From: Halomarina litorea
GTDB taxonomy: Archaea; Halobacteriota; Halobacteria; Halobacteriales; Haloarculaceae
Reading direction: 5' to 3'
NCBI RefSeq assembly: GCF_024227715.1
Contig: NZ_CP100452.1
Location: 1 to 64,000, forward strand
Length of the DNA stretch: 64,000 nucleotides
The notes beneath the pieces are model-generated. The model did not search any database, was not told the origin of the DNA, and was given only the letters and a program-made list of their open reading frames with translations. Shown in pieces: positions 43,162 through 52,298 of this stretch. Position 1 is the stretch's first letter. Each line of letters opens with the position of its first letter. The position numbers were made by a program, and so were the translations under genes.

Positions 43162-44685
43162 ATGCGCTGGCACCGCACGGTGGCGACGGTCCCCCACGGA
43201 CTGGTGGCGATTCTGCTCGTCGGGGCGGCCCTCCGGTTTTACGGCCTGGGGGCGGAGGCGCTCTGGACGGACGAACTCATCACGGTCGAGTTCGTCCGCG
43301 CGTACTCCCCCCTCGAACTGTTCGTCGCCATCCCGCTGAACCAGCCACACCTCCCGCTGTACTACGTGATCCTCGACCTCTGGGCCGCCATCGGTGGGTT
43401 CTCGGCGACGTGGCTCCGCCTGCTGTCGGCGGTGTTCTCCGTCCTCGCCATCCCCGTGATGTACCGCGTCGGCCGGGACCTGTTCGACCACACGGCGGGG
43501 ATCGTGAGCGCGTTGCTGTTCGCACTCACGCAGTTCCAGGTGTACTACGCACAGGAGGTACGGATGTACAGCCTCGTCGCGTTGCTCTCGCTCGTCTCCC
43601 TCTCGCTGTACGTCCGCCTGCTCGGTCGCGGGGGGCGGTGGCGGGCGGCGGGCTACGCGCTCGCGACCATCGCGCTCGCCTACACGCACCCCTTCGGCGT
43701 GCTGGTCGCGTTCGCGGAGGGCCTGTACGTGCTGGCGGCGTTGCGGGCCGGCACGGTGCGCCTCGACCGGCCGCACCTCGGCGCGGCGGCTGCCGTGACG
43801 CTCGCGATTCTCCCCCTGCTCGCGGGGCTGGTGTACAAGCTCGCGAGCTTCGGCGGGGCGTCGGCGCTCCCCTACATCCCGCCGCCGACGCCCGCCGTGG
43901 TGTTCGCCGTCTTCACGGGCTACTTCGCGGAGACGTCCATCGAGGCGGCGGTCGCCTTCGTCGCCCTCCTGACCGGGGGGCTGCTCGTCCTCGGCGTCAC
44001 GGACGGCCGTGTCACGGAGGCGCTCGACTCGAACCCGGCGACGGCACTCGGGACGCTCGCGGACCGCCTGTCGCCGACCGACGACCACGGCGTCCACCTG
44101 CTGGCCGTCTGGGTGCTGGCGACGTTCTTCCTGCCCATCGTCGTCTCCTACCTGCTCCTGCCAGTGTTCTGGCCGCGCTACACGCTCCCGGCGGCGCTCG
44201 GGTTCTACCTGCTCGTCGGACGCGGCGTCACCCGCGTCCGGCGCTCGCACCTGCAGGTCGGCCTCGTCGTGTTGCTCGTCGTCGCAGTCGCGCCCACGAC
44301 GGCGTTCGAACTCACGACTGACACGAAAGAGCAGTGGGACGAGGCCACCGCGGACATCGAGTCGCGGGCCGACCCCGGGGCGCTGGTCCTCGTCAGCGAC
44401 CTCATCACCGAACGCGGGGTCGAACACTACCGGACGCGCTCGGACATCCAAGTCGAGGGCGTGACCGCCGCCGGGTCGGGGACGGGCCGGGACCCCGTGA
44501 CAGACGCGGAACTCGAGCGGACGCTCGCGGGCCACGACGAGGTGTGGCTCGTGCTCTCACACACCAACGAACGGTCCGACGAACGGTTGAAGGCCGCCGT
44601 GAGCGACGGGCGCGTGCTGAAATACGAGCGTAACTACGTCGGAATCGAGGTCTACCGCTACGAACGGCCCGATGACGGCGGATGA
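43162..44685 (+). CDS. GT39/PMT_2-like polytopic glycosyltransferase
   Basis: A 507-residue GT-C membrane protein with about eleven membrane helices and a C-terminal domain of about 120 residues. The first external loop has LRFYGLGAEALWTDELITVEFVRAY, matching the acidic catalytic loop of ArnT/PMT-type transferases that use dolichol-phosphate sugars; AYTHPFGVLVAF follows in the fifth helix. Length is normal for the group. It likely adds a sugar at the outer face of the membrane. Promoter spacing supports ATG 43162 rather than the in-frame start at 43069. Confidence 0.85.
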   Translation: MRWHRTVATVPHGLVAILLVGAALRFYGLGAEALWTDELITVEFVRAYSPLELFVAIPLNQPHLPLYYVILDLWAAIGGFSATWLRLLSAVFSVLAIPVMYRVGRDLFDHTAGIVSALLFALTQFQVYYAQEVRMYSLVALLSLVSLSLYVRLLGRGGRWRAAGYALATIALAYTHPFGVLVAFAEGLYVLAALRAGTVRLDRPHLGAAAAVTLAILPLLAGLVYKLASFGGASALPYIPPPTPAVVFAVFTGYFAETSIEAAVAFVALLTGGLLVLGVTDGRVTEALDSNPATALGTLADRLSPTDDHGVHLLAVWVLATFFLPIVVSYLLLPVFWPRYTLPAALGFYLLVGRGVTRVRRSHLQVGLVVLLVVAVAPTTAFELTTDTKEQWDEATADIESRADPGALVLVSDLITERGVEHYRTRSDIQVEGVTAAGSGTGRDPVTDAELERTLAGHDEVWLVLSHTNERSDERLKAAVSDGRVLKYERNYVGIEVYRYERPDDGG

Positions 44686-44831
44686 CGGGAATCGACGGAC
44701 TGACCCGCCGACCGGGTCTCGCCGGACTGTCCCAACAGCCGACTGGCAGTATTGAAACTGTTTCACCACGCCGGGAGTATCTCACACCTCTAAACACTCG
44801 TCGCGAGTGGGGTACGACACGGCCGACGGCC

Positions 44832-44897
44832 GTGGCGCTCCCGCCCGCAGGACGTGGGCGGCCACGGACGACACCGCCCGCCCGAGACACACCATGA
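44832..44897 (+). CDS. Possible 21-residue GTG-initiated leader
   Basis: Begins MALPPAGRGRPRTT and ends ARDTP, with TGA overlapping the next ATG. A CTAAACAC element lies 41 nt upstream. It is Pro/Arg-rich and could be chance in GC-rich DNA. Confidence 0.3.
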   Translation: MALPPAGRGRPRTTPPARDTP

Positions 44898-45850
44898 CCG
44901 CACAACTGACCGGGGCTCCAGCGCGGACCGACGAGCGACAGACGACGGACACTCTGTTCGTCTCCGTCATCGTCCCGGTGTACAACGACCCGGAAGGGGT
45001 ACGCGTGACCTTGGAGTCGCTGACCGAACAGACGTACGGGAACTACGAGATCATCGTCGTCGACAACCGCTCGACGGACGATACCCGCGACGTCGCCGCC
45101 GAGTTCGCCGACCGGTTCGACACCGTGACGGTGCTCGACGAGCGCCGCGAGCAGAGTTCGTACGCGGCGCGGGTACGGGGCATCCGGTACGCCTCTGGCG
45201 ACGTCTTCGCGTTCATCGACGCCGACATGACCGTCGAGCGCAACTGGCTCGACGCCGCTATCGAGCGGATGGACGACGACGGACTGGACTACATGGCGTG
45301 TAACGTCCAGCTGTACACGCCCGGCGAGGAATCGCTCGTCGGCAAGTACAACCGACTCAACGGGTTCCCTATCGACCGCTACATCTCCACGTTCCACTTC
45401 GCGCCGACGTGTTGCCTGTTCGTCCGCCGGGAGGTCATCGAGACGGTCGGACCCTTCGACACGCGCTTCGTCTCCAGTGGCGACCGGGAGTTCGGTCACC
45501 GCGTCCACGCGGCCGGCTTCGACCTCGGGTACGCCGAGGACGTCCCGATGTACCACCCGACGCGGACGACGCTCTCCGCACTCGTCAAGAAGGCCGTCCG
45601 CATCGGGCGCGGGAAACAGCAACTGCGCCAGTACTACCCCGAGCGCTACGGCAACCCCGCGCTCATCGTGTTCTACCCCGGGCTGTACAGCCCGACGCCG
45701 CCGGGCCGCCTCGGCGACGTCTTCCGCGGGTGGGACCGCCTCGACACGAGCGAGAAGGTCGCCTTCTACTTCCTCACCTACGGCCTGAAGCTCACCAACG
45801 CCTACGGGACGGTCCGCGAGACCGTCGAGCGGTTCCTCGGTCTCGACTGA
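44894..45850 (+). CDS. GT2-family glycosyltransferase
   Basis: A 318-residue glycosyltransferase with SVIVPVYNDPEGVRVTLESLTEQTY, VVDNRSTDDT, AFIDADMTVERNW as the metal-binding motif and SSGDREFGHRVHAAGFD as the ED-like catalytic motif. The C-terminal part is helical, with hydrophobic segments but no clear membrane helix. It lies between the GT39-like gene and the oxidoreductase operon. Confidence 0.9.
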   Translation: MTAQLTGAPARTDERQTTDTLFVSVIVPVYNDPEGVRVTLESLTEQTYGNYEIIVVDNRSTDDTRDVAAEFADRFDTVTVLDERREQSSYAARVRGIRYASGDVFAFIDADMTVERNWLDAAIERMDDDGLDYMACNVQLYTPGEESLVGKYNRLNGFPIDRYISTFHFAPTCCLFVRREVIETVGPFDTRFVSSGDREFGHRVHAAGFDLGYAEDVPMYHPTRTTLSALVKKAVRIGRGKQQLRQYYPERYGNPALIVFYPGLYSPTPPGRLGDVFRGWDRLDTSEKVAFYFLTYGLKLTNAYGTVRETVERFLGLD

Positions 45851-45894
45851 TAGCCACCCCCGGCTCGCGACGTTCGGTCGGTTTATACGCTCCA

Positions 45895-45902
45895 TAACAA
45901 GA
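45895..45902 (+). promoter_or_regulatory. TAACAAGA promoter box
   Basis: CCATAACAAGATAG, 33 nt before leader ATG 45928. A TTTATACG sits 13 bp further upstream. Confidence 0.5.
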
Positions 45903-45927
45903 TAGCGGACGCTCGTTCTCCCGTGCA

Positions 45928-45987
45928 ATGATACGACTGCCGTCGAAGCGACGCATCGGCGACCGACCATCGCGGGTGGTCGCGTGA
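45928..45987 (+). CDS. 19-residue Arg-rich leader cistron
   Basis: MIRLPSKRRIGDRPSRVVA, whose TGA overlaps the GTG start of the oxidoreductase (GTGA). Five of its residues are Arg. Confidence 0.45.
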   Translation: MIRLPSKRRIGDRPSRVVA

Positions 45988-47042
45988 GCGACCTTCGCAT
46001 CGGACTCCTCGGCGTGGGCAACATCGGTACGGTCCACCTCCAGTCCACGCGCGGCATCGAGGGCGTGGACGTGGTCGCCGCCGCCGACGCCGTCCCCGGT
46101 AACCGCAAGCGTGCAGAGCGTCTCGGCGTCGACCGCACCTACGACGACTTCACCGACTGCCTGCAGAATGAGGACCTCGACGCCGCCATCGTCGCCCTCC
46201 CGCCGTTCCTCCACGCCGACGCCACCGTCGCCGCCGCGGAGGCCGGCTGTCACGTCTTCGTCGAGAAACCCTTCGCCCGCACCGTCGCGGAGGGCGAACG
46301 GATGCTGGAGGCGGCCGACAACGCGGGCGTCTCCATCGGCGTCGACCACACCATCCGCTACCAGCCCGAAGTCCAGCGCCTGAAGGAACTGTACGACGAG
46401 GGCCGCATCGGGCACGTCCCCGTCGCGTCCATCTCGCGCATCAACAACGGGCCGTTCTCGGCCCCGCCCGCGAGACAGGGCGTCTCGTCGTGGCAACTCG
46501 ACCCCACCGCGACCGGCGGTGGCGCGCTGATGGACCTCGGCGTCCACCTGCTGGACGTCCTCGAGTGGTTCTTCGGCGACCTCTCAGTCGAGTACGCCCA
46601 CGTCGAGTCGGGCCTCGACCTGCCCTACGAGGACACCGCGACGGTGGTCGTCCGGGGCGCGGAGTCCGGGACGACGGCGACGCTCACCGCCGGCTTCTTC
46701 CAGTGGGAGGAGCCGCCGAACGTGACCGGGAACTTCCGGCTGGACGGCGTGGCCGACTCGCTCGTCAGCGACGACTACATGCCGAAACGGTTCGTCTCGC
46801 ACGCGGCGAAGTCCGCGCTGGAGAACCTCACCCGGAGGGTGCGCGGCGAGACGCCCCACTACTTCAAGCCGACGTACTACTACCAGGCGCACTACCACGC
46901 CCTCTCGGACTTCTGTGACGCCGTCCGGGCCGGCGAGACGCCGCCGGTCGACGGGGCCTGCGGCCTGCGGATGGTCGAACACGTCGCGGAGGCCTACCGG
47001 CAGGCGGGTGTCGAACCCGCGGCCGTGGAGGTGGACCGATGA
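45984..47042 (+). CDS. Gfo/Idh/MocA-family oxidoreductase
   Basis: A 352-residue NAD(P)-dependent dehydrogenase: GLLGVGNIGTVHLQST (nucleotide site), FVEKPFARTVAEGERML (EKP motif), GALMDLGVHLLDVLEWFFG (catalytic region). The start is GTG at 45984, coupled to the leader. It heads a three-gene operon, overlapping the DUF362 gene by four bases, with an epimerase after that. The set is a plausible route to a modified sugar. Confidence 0.92.
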   Translation: MSDLRIGLLGVGNIGTVHLQSTRGIEGVDVVAAADAVPGNRKRAERLGVDRTYDDFTDCLQNEDLDAAIVALPPFLHADATVAAAEAGCHVFVEKPFARTVAEGERMLEAADNAGVSIGVDHTIRYQPEVQRLKELYDEGRIGHVPVASISRINNGPFSAPPARQGVSSWQLDPTATGGGALMDLGVHLLDVLEWFFGDLSVEYAHVESGLDLPYEDTATVVVRGAESGTTATLTAGFFQWEEPPNVTGNFRLDGVADSLVSDDYMPKRFVSHAAKSALENLTRRVRGETPHYFKPTYYYQAHYHALSDFCDAVRAGETPPVDGACGLRMVEHVAEAYRQAGVEPAAVEVDR

Positions 47043-47932
47043 CGGAGGACTTCGTCGCCGGGCGGCGCTGTGACACCACCACCCCGGCCATCGGCGCGGC
47101 CGTGACGGAACTGGTCGAGGAGTGCTCCCCCGACCTCGGCGGGCGCGTCCTCGTCCTCCCGGACGCCCACTACCCCTTCCACCCCTCGACGGGCGCAGTC
47201 ACGAATCCCGACACCGTCGAGATGCTCGTGGAGACACTGACGAGTCGCGGCGCGGACGTCACGCTCTGTCTGCCCGAGACGCCGTGGGTCGACGGGACCG
47301 ACTGCACGACGTACCTCGGCTACGACGCCATCGTGGACCGCACCGGCGTCGAGACGCTCGCCCTCGGCGACGCGCCGACCGTCGAGCGCCGGGTCCACAT
47401 CGACGATCGGACCGTCGACGTGGAGGTGCCGGAGGCCCTCGAAGCCGACCCGCTGGTCGTCGTCCCCACGCTCAGAACGGACCCCGACCGCTCACTGGTC
47501 GCCACGCTCGTGACGACGGCGATGGGCGCGTACGGGGTGAGCGAGGCGGACCTCACGCCCGACGAGGTCGTGGCCGCGACGGCCGTCTGCGACCCCGCGT
47601 TCACCCTGCTCGACGGCACGTACACCTACACGGGCGCGCCGCATCGCTCGCGGTTCCTCGTCGCCGGGACGGACGCCCCCGCCGTGGACCGGGCGGCCGC
47701 CACGCTGGTCGGGAAGACGCCCGCCGACATCCCCTATCTCGCGCCGTTCGGGCTCGGGCGCGAACCGGTCGACGGATTCGACCTGGAGGAACTCGCCGCC
47801 TCCCTGCCCAACGAGGAACCGGCCCCCGACATGAGCGACTCCGGGGGACCGGCCGCGATGGGCTACCGTCTCTACGCCCGCGTCACGGGTGACCTCGTCC
47901 CGCCGCAGTTCATGGGTGAGGAGGATGGCTGA
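47039..47932 (+). CDS. DUF362 domain protein
   Basis: A 297-residue protein of the DUF362 family, with LVLPDAHYPFHPSTGAVTNPDTVEMLVETLTSRGADVTLCLPE at the start and LGYDAIVDRTGVETLAL and LVVVPTLRTD following. The ferredoxin-like Cys clusters found in some members are missing. It overlaps the oxidoreductase stop and the epimerase start, so the three are coupled. Members in glycan clusters have no settled role. Confidence 0.75.
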   Translation: MTEDFVAGRRCDTTTPAIGAAVTELVEECSPDLGGRVLVLPDAHYPFHPSTGAVTNPDTVEMLVETLTSRGADVTLCLPETPWVDGTDCTTYLGYDAIVDRTGVETLALGDAPTVERRVHIDDRTVDVEVPEALEADPLVVVPTLRTDPDRSLVATLVTTAMGAYGVSEADLTPDEVVAATAVCDPAFTLLDGTYTYTGAPHRSRFLVAGTDAPAVDRAAATLVGKTPADIPYLAPFGLGREPVDGFDLEELAASLPNEEPAPDMSDSGGPAAMGYRLYARVTGDLVPPQFMGEEDG

Positions 47933-48896
47933 GGACCGCGCGCTCGTCACGGGCGCGACGGGCTTTCTCGGGTCACACCTGTGTGAACGGCTCGCCGCCG
48001 ACGGCTGGTCGGTGACGGCGACGAAGCGGGCCAGTTCCGACACGAGCGCCCTCGACGACGTCGACGTCGAGTGGGTCGAGGCCGACACGCTGGACGAACG
48101 CGCGGTACGCGAGGCCGTCTCGGGCCACGACCGGGTGTTCCACCTCGCGGGCATCGGCCTCCAGTCCGCCGACGCGGAGACCGTCGAACGCGTCAATCGG
48201 GAGGGGACGCGGAACCTGCTCGAAGCCGCCCACGAGGAGGGCGTCGACCGCGTCGTCTTCACGAGCACGGCGGGCACCCGCCGGAAGGCGGGCGGCATCG
48301 CCACCGAGGCGGACGTAGCCGACCCCATCGGGGCCTACCAGCGCGGCAAGGCCGCCGCCGAGGACCTGTGCGACGAGTACGGCGAGCGGGGTCTCGACGT
48401 CGTCACCGTCCACCCCACCTCCATCTTCGGCCCGCGCGACGAGAACTTCACCGGGCGCTTCCTCACGATGGCCAGCGATCCGAAACTCGCCGTCCACCCG
48501 CCCGGGGGGGCGAGTTTCGTCGGCGTCGAGGACGCCGTCTCGGGGACCATCGCCGCCATGGAACGCGGCGGGGCCGGCGAGCACTACCTGCTGGCCGGCG
48601 AGAACCTGCGCTTCGGCGAGGCGCTCGACGTCATCGCCCGCGAGATAGACGGGCACGCGCCGCTCGCGGAGGTGCCGCCACAGATAATCCGCATGGCCGG
48701 ACCGGTCGTCGGGCAGGTCAACGCCCGCCTCGGGACGCGCATGTTCCCGTTCGACGCGGAGATGGCCCGCCTCTCGACGCAGGAACTGTTCTACAGCCCG
48801 CGAAAGGCACAGCGGGAGCTGGGGTACAGCTACCGACCGCTCCGTGAACTCGTCGCTCCGGCGTGGGAGTGGTTCAAAAGCGCCGAAGGTCGGTAG
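47925..48896 (+). CDS. NAD-dependent sugar epimerase/dehydratase
   Basis: A 323-residue extended short-chain dehydrogenase with the Rossmann motif GATGFLGSHL, STAGT and the catalytic YQRGK (Tyr-xxx-Lys). The C-terminal ends LREL VAPAWEWF. It resembles NAD-dependent epimerases/dehydratases and dihydroflavonol-4-reductase-like enzymes; substrate unresolved. The first 8 bp overlap the DUF362 gene. It closes the operon. Confidence 0.9.
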   Translation: MAEDRALVTGATGFLGSHLCERLAADGWSVTATKRASSDTSALDDVDVEWVEADTLDERAVREAVSGHDRVFHLAGIGLQSADAETVERVNREGTRNLLEAAHEEGVDRVVFTSTAGTRRKAGGIATEADVADPIGAYQRGKAAAEDLCDEYGERGLDVVTVHPTSIFGPRDENFTGRFLTMASDPKLAVHPPGGASFVGVEDAVSGTIAAMERGGAGEHYLLAGENLRFGEALDVIAREIDGHAPLAEVPPQIIRMAGPVVGQVNARLGTRMFPFDAEMARLSTQELFYSPRKAQRELGYSYRPLRELVAPAWEWFKSAEGR

Positions 48897-48976
48897 CCAC
48901 CTCCTGGCAAGAGGCGGGTACCCCCTCGCTCGGACGCCACAGCGGAACGCTTCCCGGGCCCGCAGTACGAATTGGT

Positions 48977-49000
48977 TGGCACACGAACTGGCACGCGAAC
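48977..49000. repeat. 12-bp direct repeat
   Basis: TGGCACACGAAC is followed at once by TGGCACGCGAAC, one mismatch. It sits in the 231-bp gap between the epimerase and a regulator on the other strand, which also holds an AT-rich GGTATTAAATC at about 49030-49040. No gene seen there. Confidence 0.45.
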
Positions 49001-49127
49001 CGGGGAAGCTACTCTTTGTTTCATCCATCGGGTATTAAATCTTCGGCCGCCATACGAGGGGGTCCGACCGAGAACCGCCGGCAGACGGCGCGGTGCACAC
49101 TGCTACCGTCCCCGTCGGTCGCCGGGG

Positions 49128-49640
49128 TCAGTTCGCGTTCAGCGAGTCGACGAGGTGCTCGCCGTCTGTCTCTGGGGCCACCTCGGTCCCAGCCCGGCGG
49201 TTCAACTCGGCCCAGACGGTGAGGAACTCGCTAAAGAGGTTCTCCGGGAGGCGCAACTGGAGGTCGACGACCGGGTCGCCCTCGCCGTCGGACTCGACGA
49301 CGGTGAACGTGGGGACGCCGTCGTCGTCGGTTGGCGGGTCGTCCGTCCGGACCTCGATGCCGTCGGGGCCGAGGGACACGTCGATGTGTTCGACGGCGGT
49401 AGTGTACTCCTTGCCGCCGGAGACGGCCTTCGAGTCGATACGGGTGTGTTCGTCGAGGAGGCCGGCGCTCATCAGTCGGTTGAGTCGGCGGTAGATGGTC
49501 GCCTCGGAGACGCCACAGCGGTCGGCCAGTTCACCGACGCTCCGGGCGTCGACGGCGCAGGCGGACAGAATCGCCCGCGAGACGTCGTCCCCGAGGTGGT
49601 CGAGGACCGCCGCTCCGGATTCGGTGTGCTCGTCGGTCAT
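49128..49640 (-). CDS. ArsR-like winged-helix regulator
   Basis: A 170-residue protein whose first 75 residues are a winged helix: AVLDHLGDDVSRAILSACAVDARSVGELADRCGVSEATIYRRLNRLMSAGLL. The rest is an acidic beta-rich domain, perhaps for ligand or dimerisation, ending in a helix. A TATATATACATAAG element lies about 30-40 nt upstream of its ATG, so it is transcribed by a standard strong promoter different from the glycan class. It could regulate the epimerase operon or rdfA pair. Confidence 0.83.
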   Translation of the reverse strand: MTDEHTESGAAVLDHLGDDVSRAILSACAVDARSVGELADRCGVSEATIYRRLNRLMSAGLLDEHTRIDSKAVSGGKEYTTAVEHIDVSLGPDGIEVRTDDPPTDDDGVPTFTVVESDGEGDPVVDLQLRLPENLFSEFLTVWAELNRRAGTEVAPETDGEHLVDSLNAN

Positions 49641-49667
49641 GCTACCGCACCGTGCACCCGGAGGGCT

Positions 49668-49680
49668 TATGTATATATAT
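49668..49680 (-). promoter_or_regulatory. TATA box of the winged-helix regulator
   Basis: ATATATATACATAAG on the minus strand, about 30-40 nt before ATG 49640. It is a canonical AT-only box, in contrast with the TAACAAAG class. Confidence 0.6.
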
Positions 49681-49799
49681 CATTGTGCGACTGTCACGAG
49701 CGGTGACTGCTTTCGGTAGCCCGCCCCTGAACTCAGGGAGTGAGTGGCGTCCCGTCCACATAAATCACGGGGAGACGTTCGACCGACGGTAGGAATCTC

Positions 49800-51587
49800 C
49801 TACCGGCCGTCTGTGGCCGCCTCGCGCAGGAGTTCCCAGTCGGCGTCGAGTTCGAAGGCGTCGAACCCCGCGTTCTCCGGGTAGGCCGTGAGGACGACGT
49901 GGGTGGCGCGGTCGGTGAGGTACTCGGCCAGTCGGAGGAGGGCGTCGTTGGCGAGGGCGCCGAGGCGGTCGACCAGCAACACGGGCGTCCGGTCGGCCAC
50001 GTCGAACGCCTCGAACCCGGCGAGACAGACCAGCAGACCGAGCAGTTCCACCTCGCTCTCGCTGAGGGCGTCGAGGCTCGCCCGCCGACCGTCGCGGGCC
50101 ACCACGAGGTCGAAGTCGGGCGTGAGCCGTGCGGCCTCGAACCCCACGTCGAAGCGGGCCAGCACCTCAGAGACCGCCGCGTCGAACTCCTCGCGGGCGC
50201 GACGGCGCGTCCGGTCACGCCGCTCCCGGAGGTCGCGTATCTCCTCGCTCAGGGCGTCCCGCCGGGTCTGGAGGCGGTCCCGTCGCTCGGCGGCGGCCTC
50301 CGCGCGGTCGATGTCGGCTTCCACGTCGGCGAGCGTCGACTCGTGGTACTTGATGTCGCTCTCGAGGTCGGTGACGGCGTCCGCTGCCGTCGACACCGTC
50401 GCCGCTATCTCCTCGACTCGGGCGCCGAGCCGGTCGACCTCCTCGCGGGCGCGTTCGAGGCTGTGGATCCGGTCTGTGAGCGTCGACTCGACCTCCTCGA
50501 CGCGTTCGGTGAGGTCTCCCACCTCGCGGCGGTGGTCGCGGCGGCGGCGGCGGGCCTCCGCGAGTTCGGTCACCCGGTCGCGGTCGTCGGCGATGGCGGC
50601 CTCGAGAGTCACGACCCGGTCGGCGAGCCCCTCGACGCGCTCTTCGACCGCCGAACGCTCGACGGCCTCCCCGCAGAGCCAGCAGTCGACGCCGTCGTCC
50701 GCCAGTCCGTGGTCGACGCTCGTAAGGAGGTCGACGCGCCCCTCGTCGAGGACCTGCTTGTTCGCGGCGTACACCGACCGGAGCAGTTCCACGTCGCGTT
50801 CGCGCTCCTCGACCCGGTCGCGGGCGGCGGCCAGTTCCGCCTCGACGCCCTCGTCGACCGGCACCTCGCGCTCGCGGAGGGCCGCGAGTTCCTCGCGGAG
50901 TTCGTCGAGGCGGTCGCGGGTCCGGTCGACGGTCGCCGCGAGTCGGTCGCGGCGGTCTGCCACCCGGTCGCGCTCGGCCCGGACCTCGCCGAGTTCGGCG
51001 CGGTCGGCGGCCGACGCGTCGTCGGGGAGGGCCGCGCGCTCCTCGCGGAGGGCGTCGAGGTCCGCGTCGAGCCGCCTGCGGCGCTCGACCAGGTCCGGGA
51101 GGCGGTCCGCGGCGCGGTCGGCCTCGCGCAGTTCGGCGTCGACCCGGTCGCGTTCGGCGCGACGCTCCGCGACCTGCCGGTCGACGTCCTCCAGCGCGAG
51201 CGGGCGGGTCAGCAGCGGTTCGAGGTTCTCGCCGGCGCGGACGGCCCGGCGGACGGGGTTGTCCTCGCCGAGGAACGCGAACAGTTCGGCACAGGCCCGG
51301 TCCACCTCGTCCGCGAGGAGGGGGTCGCCGGCCAGTTCGACGCCCTCGCCGGTTTCGGGTCGGGAGAGGTCGAGCGTCGTCCTGCCGGTGTGGGTGTCAC
51401 AGACGACGCGCCCCCTGTCGCGGCCGTCCGAGAGCGCCCGTCGGGTGCCGGCGGCCGTCTCGATAGCTCGCAGGAAACTCGTCTTGCCCCGACTGTTCGT
51501 CCCGCGGACGACGGTCACGCCGGGCGGGAGGGTGGCGGCACCCTTCCTGATGCCGCCGATGTTCTCGACGGTCAGTTCGAGGGACAC
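49800..51587 (-). CDS. Archaea-specific SMC-related protein
   Basis: A 595-residue SMC/Rad50-like ATPase. The N-terminal P-loop is VVRGTNSRGKTSFLRAI; two long coiled-coil arms (about residues 140-280 and 320-480, rich in ERDRVxxRRDRL) flank a CWLCG zinc-hook at about residue 300. The C-terminal signature is LSESEVELLGLLVCLAG and the Walker B strand PVLLVDRLGAL, where the usual Glu after Asp is Arg. Start is GTG 51587, overlapping rdfA by 16 bp. The family pairs with RdfA in haloarchaeal cell-shape control. Confidence 0.85.
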   Translation of the reverse strand: MSLELTVENIGGIRKGAATLPPGVTVVRGTNSRGKTSFLRAIETAAGTRRALSDGRDRGRVVCDTHTGRTTLDLSRPETGEGVELAGDPLLADEVDRACAELFAFLGEDNPVRRAVRAGENLEPLLTRPLALEDVDRQVAERRAERDRVDAELREADRAADRLPDLVERRRRLDADLDALREERAALPDDASAADRAELGEVRAERDRVADRRDRLAATVDRTRDRLDELREELAALREREVPVDEGVEAELAAARDRVEERERDVELLRSVYAANKQVLDEGRVDLLTSVDHGLADDGVDCWLCGEAVERSAVEERVEGLADRVVTLEAAIADDRDRVTELAEARRRRRDHRREVGDLTERVEEVESTLTDRIHSLERAREEVDRLGARVEEIAATVSTAADAVTDLESDIKYHESTLADVEADIDRAEAAAERRDRLQTRRDALSEEIRDLRERRDRTRRRAREEFDAAVSEVLARFDVGFEAARLTPDFDLVVARDGRRASLDALSESEVELLGLLVCLAGFEAFDVADRTPVLLVDRLGALANDALLRLAEYLTDRATHVVLTAYPENAGFDAFELDADWELLREAATDGR

Positions 51588-52210
51588 TGCTCTTCCCTCT
51601 CTTCGTGGTGGCGTTTGCAGACGTACCCGCGGGCGAGTGCGTCCCCGATGCGGACGCGCGTGGGGCAGTCGGGACACGACAGGAGGACGTGGATGTCCAC
51701 GTCCGACTCGTCCCCGCCGACGACCTGCCCCTTGTTGGCGAGCGACCGCAGGGCGTCGCTCGCCTTCTCGCGGGCCCGGTCGCGGGCGATGCGGACGCTC
51801 TCTCGCTCCCACTCCGTCGTGGCCGCCGTCTCCTTCTGTGCGCCCAGACAGTCGTTCAGGTGGCGGCGCATCGTGCTCCACGACAGGAACTCCCCGCGGA
51901 GCCAGTCGGGGTCGATGCCCGCCTCGTGGAGCGACACCTCGAGTTCCGCGCGTTCGACGGTGTCGTCGCCGGTCAGCAGGGCGTACTCGTCGTCCAGTCG
52001 CCCCGCGACGGTCTCGCGTCCCCGCTCGTCGTACACCCGGTTCAGGAGTCGCCCGTTCAGCCAGTCGGTCAGCGTCCGGTAACCCGCCGGCCGTCGCCCG
52101 TCGCTCCCGACCCAGCGCGCCCGGAGGTAGTCGTCGACGTCCCCGCCGGGGGCGACTGCGTGCAGGTCGTGGCGGTCGACCAGTCGCTCGATCTTGCAGG
52201 TTTCTCTCAT
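51572..52210 (-). CDS. rdfA: Rod-determining factor RdfA
   Basis: A 212-residue protein beginning MRETCKIERLVDRHDLHAV and ending with a C-terminal zinc-binding segment CPDCPTRVRIGDALARGYVCKRHH (three Cys and His). The middle carries LSWSTMRRHLNDCLGA and a helical stretch. This pattern, with the overlapping SMC-related gene after it, matches RdfA, a factor needed for rod shape in Haloferax. It is a predicted regulator or assembly factor of cell shape. A TTATAGTC box lies about 37 nt upstream. Confidence 0.82.
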   Translation of the reverse strand: MRETCKIERLVDRHDLHAVAPGGDVDDYLRARWVGSDGRRPAGYRTLTDWLNGRLLNRVYDERGRETVAGRLDDEYALLTGDDTVERAELEVSLHEAGIDPDWLRGEFLSWSTMRRHLNDCLGAQKETAATTEWERESVRIARDRAREKASDALRSLANKGQVVGGDESDVDIHVLLSCPDCPTRVRIGDALARGYVCKRHHEEREEQCPSN

Positions 52211-52298
52211 CGCGTTCGTCGAAGAATGGTAAGATTACATGACTATAAGCGTTTCCGCACTGTGTGTGGCACCGGTCGGTCGGTGGGTGGAGAGACAC

